Below, in pieces: positions 5,680-5,978 of a DNA stretch of 5,978 nt; position 1 is the stretch's first letter, and every line of letters begins with the position of its first letter. Below the pieces are notes generated by a model that saw only the letters and a list, made by a program, of their open reading frames with translations, did no database searches and was not told where the DNA came from. The DNA comes from Pseudomonadota bacterium (GTDB lineage: Bacteria > Pseudomonadota > Alphaproteobacteria > Acetobacterales > Acetobacteraceae). The position numbers and the translations under genes are program-made. The stretch covers positions 1-5,978 of the forward strand of contig JAJZVE010000314.1 in the NCBI GenBank assembly GCA_021845835.1, written 5' to 3'.

Positions 5680-5978
5680 TCAAGCAGGATCGCCACCGTG
5701 ATCTCGATTGTCGCCGGGTCCGCTGCGATCGGCGCGCGACAATGCGGCCACCGACTCCGTCACAACAATGAGCGAGGGCAATGTCGCCATATCGAGCCGC
5801 GCAAGCTTGGCCAGCCATCCATCGAATAGAACTTTCTCCGCGGCATCCGCCGGCACGCCGGTAAGCGTCCGGTGAGAGGCGCCTTGCGCGGGTAGCGGGC
5901 GATGTGTGTTTTCATTGTCATGGGCGAGCGTATGGAGGGGGCTGCACCTGTGGCAGCCACAGTGGCTGCCACAGGTGC
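5680..5978 (-). CDS. Possible 3' end of an unrecognised minus-strand gene, open at the window edge
   Basis: This frame is open from the window end to TGA at 5682-5680, about 98 codons. The part from about 5900 down to 5740 looks like protein: it contains TLTGVPADAAEKVLFDGW followed by LAKLARLDMATLPSLIVVTE, an alpha/beta-like pattern of charged and hydrophobic residues. The opposite strand gives only Ser/Ala-rich low-complexity peptides. I recognise no family or catalytic motif. The first codons (about 5944-5976) lie in the terminal palindrome and give a Cys/His-rich stretch that may not be genuine coding, so the true start or upstream portion is unknown. It would converge with the TDT gene. 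Confidence 0.3.
   Translation of the reverse strand, partial: TCGSHCGCHRCSPLHTLAHDNENTHRPLPAQGASHRTLTGVPADAAEKVLFDGWLAKLARLDMATLPSLIVVTESVAALSRADRSGPGDNRDHGGDPA
5944..5978. repeat. 35-bp near-perfect palindrome at the window end
   Basis: Two 17-bp arms, 5944-5960 and 5962-5978, are exact reverse complements around a single central base (5961). Each arm also contains a smaller dyad: GTGGC-A-GCCAC at 5950-5960 and GTGGC-T-GCCAC at 5962-5972. The structure could fold into a very stable hairpin or cruciform. It stops exactly at the last base of the window, so the arms may be longer than seen. The edge could be a contig end caused by the hairpin or by a fold-back artefact. No T-run is visible, so a terminator role cannot be judged. 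Confidence 0.75.

Noticed and set aside
5541..5771. 76-codon ORF overlapping the TDT stop by ATGA
   Set aside because: The product is Arg-rich without hydrophobic core or motifs and has mixed third-position bias; the overlap is probably chance.
1..5978. CRISPR arrays, tRNA or rRNA genes, insertion sequences
   Set aside because: No regularly spaced repeats, cloverleaf-like RNA segments, rRNA sequence or transposase motifs were seen on either strand.

Overview
The window is GC-rich DNA with strong G/C bias at third codon positions. It probably comes from a proteobacterium able to respire nitrate or denitrify. The evidence is a NarK-type nitrate/nitrite transporter diverging from an FNR/DNR-type regulator, a perfect FNR/ANR/DNR box between them, and an NnrS protein downstream. 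I cannot name the genus from the sequence.

Layout. (1) 1-585, minus strand: the N-terminal 195 residues of a NarK-family MFS transporter, cut off by the window edge. (2) 586-842: a divergent regulatory region with a perfect FNR-type box (753-766), a second Crp/Fnr-type palindrome (797-810), and a -10-like element placed so that the first box sits at -41.5 for narK. (3) 843-1655, plus strand: a Crp/Fnr regulator with the FNR-type recognition helix (E..SR) but no N-terminal cysteine cluster. (4) 1652-1884: two probable tiny membrane-peptide genes in different frames, joined by an ATGA overlap. (5) 1924-3120: NnrS, a polytopic nitric-oxide stress protein. (6) About 3287-3801: a decayed fragment of a MetB/MetZ-type PLP enzyme with a large internal deletion and a frameshift. 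(7) 3798-4433: 5-formyltetrahydrofolate cyclo-ligase, overlapping the pseudogene stop by ATGA. (8) 4519-5544: a TDT/TehA/SLAC1-family membrane transporter, preceded by a perfect 16-bp palindrome. (9) 5545-5978: mostly unexplained. It holds a possible 3' end of a minus-strand gene and a 35-bp near-perfect palindrome that ends exactly at the window edge.

Likely joint function (inference): the regulator senses low oxygen or nitrogen oxides and acts on the TTGAT-N4-ATCAA box to control nitrate uptake to the left, and perhaps its own operon to the right. The right-hand operon would include the small membrane peptides and NnrS, which protects against NO-derived damage. The TDT channel may move small anions, and nitrate or nitrite would suit this setting, but its substrate cannot be read from the sequence. 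The folate enzyme and the MetB remnant look like one-carbon/methionine genes placed beside this module. The main items worth a second look are the overlapping small ORFs, the promoter geometry and the terminal palindrome.
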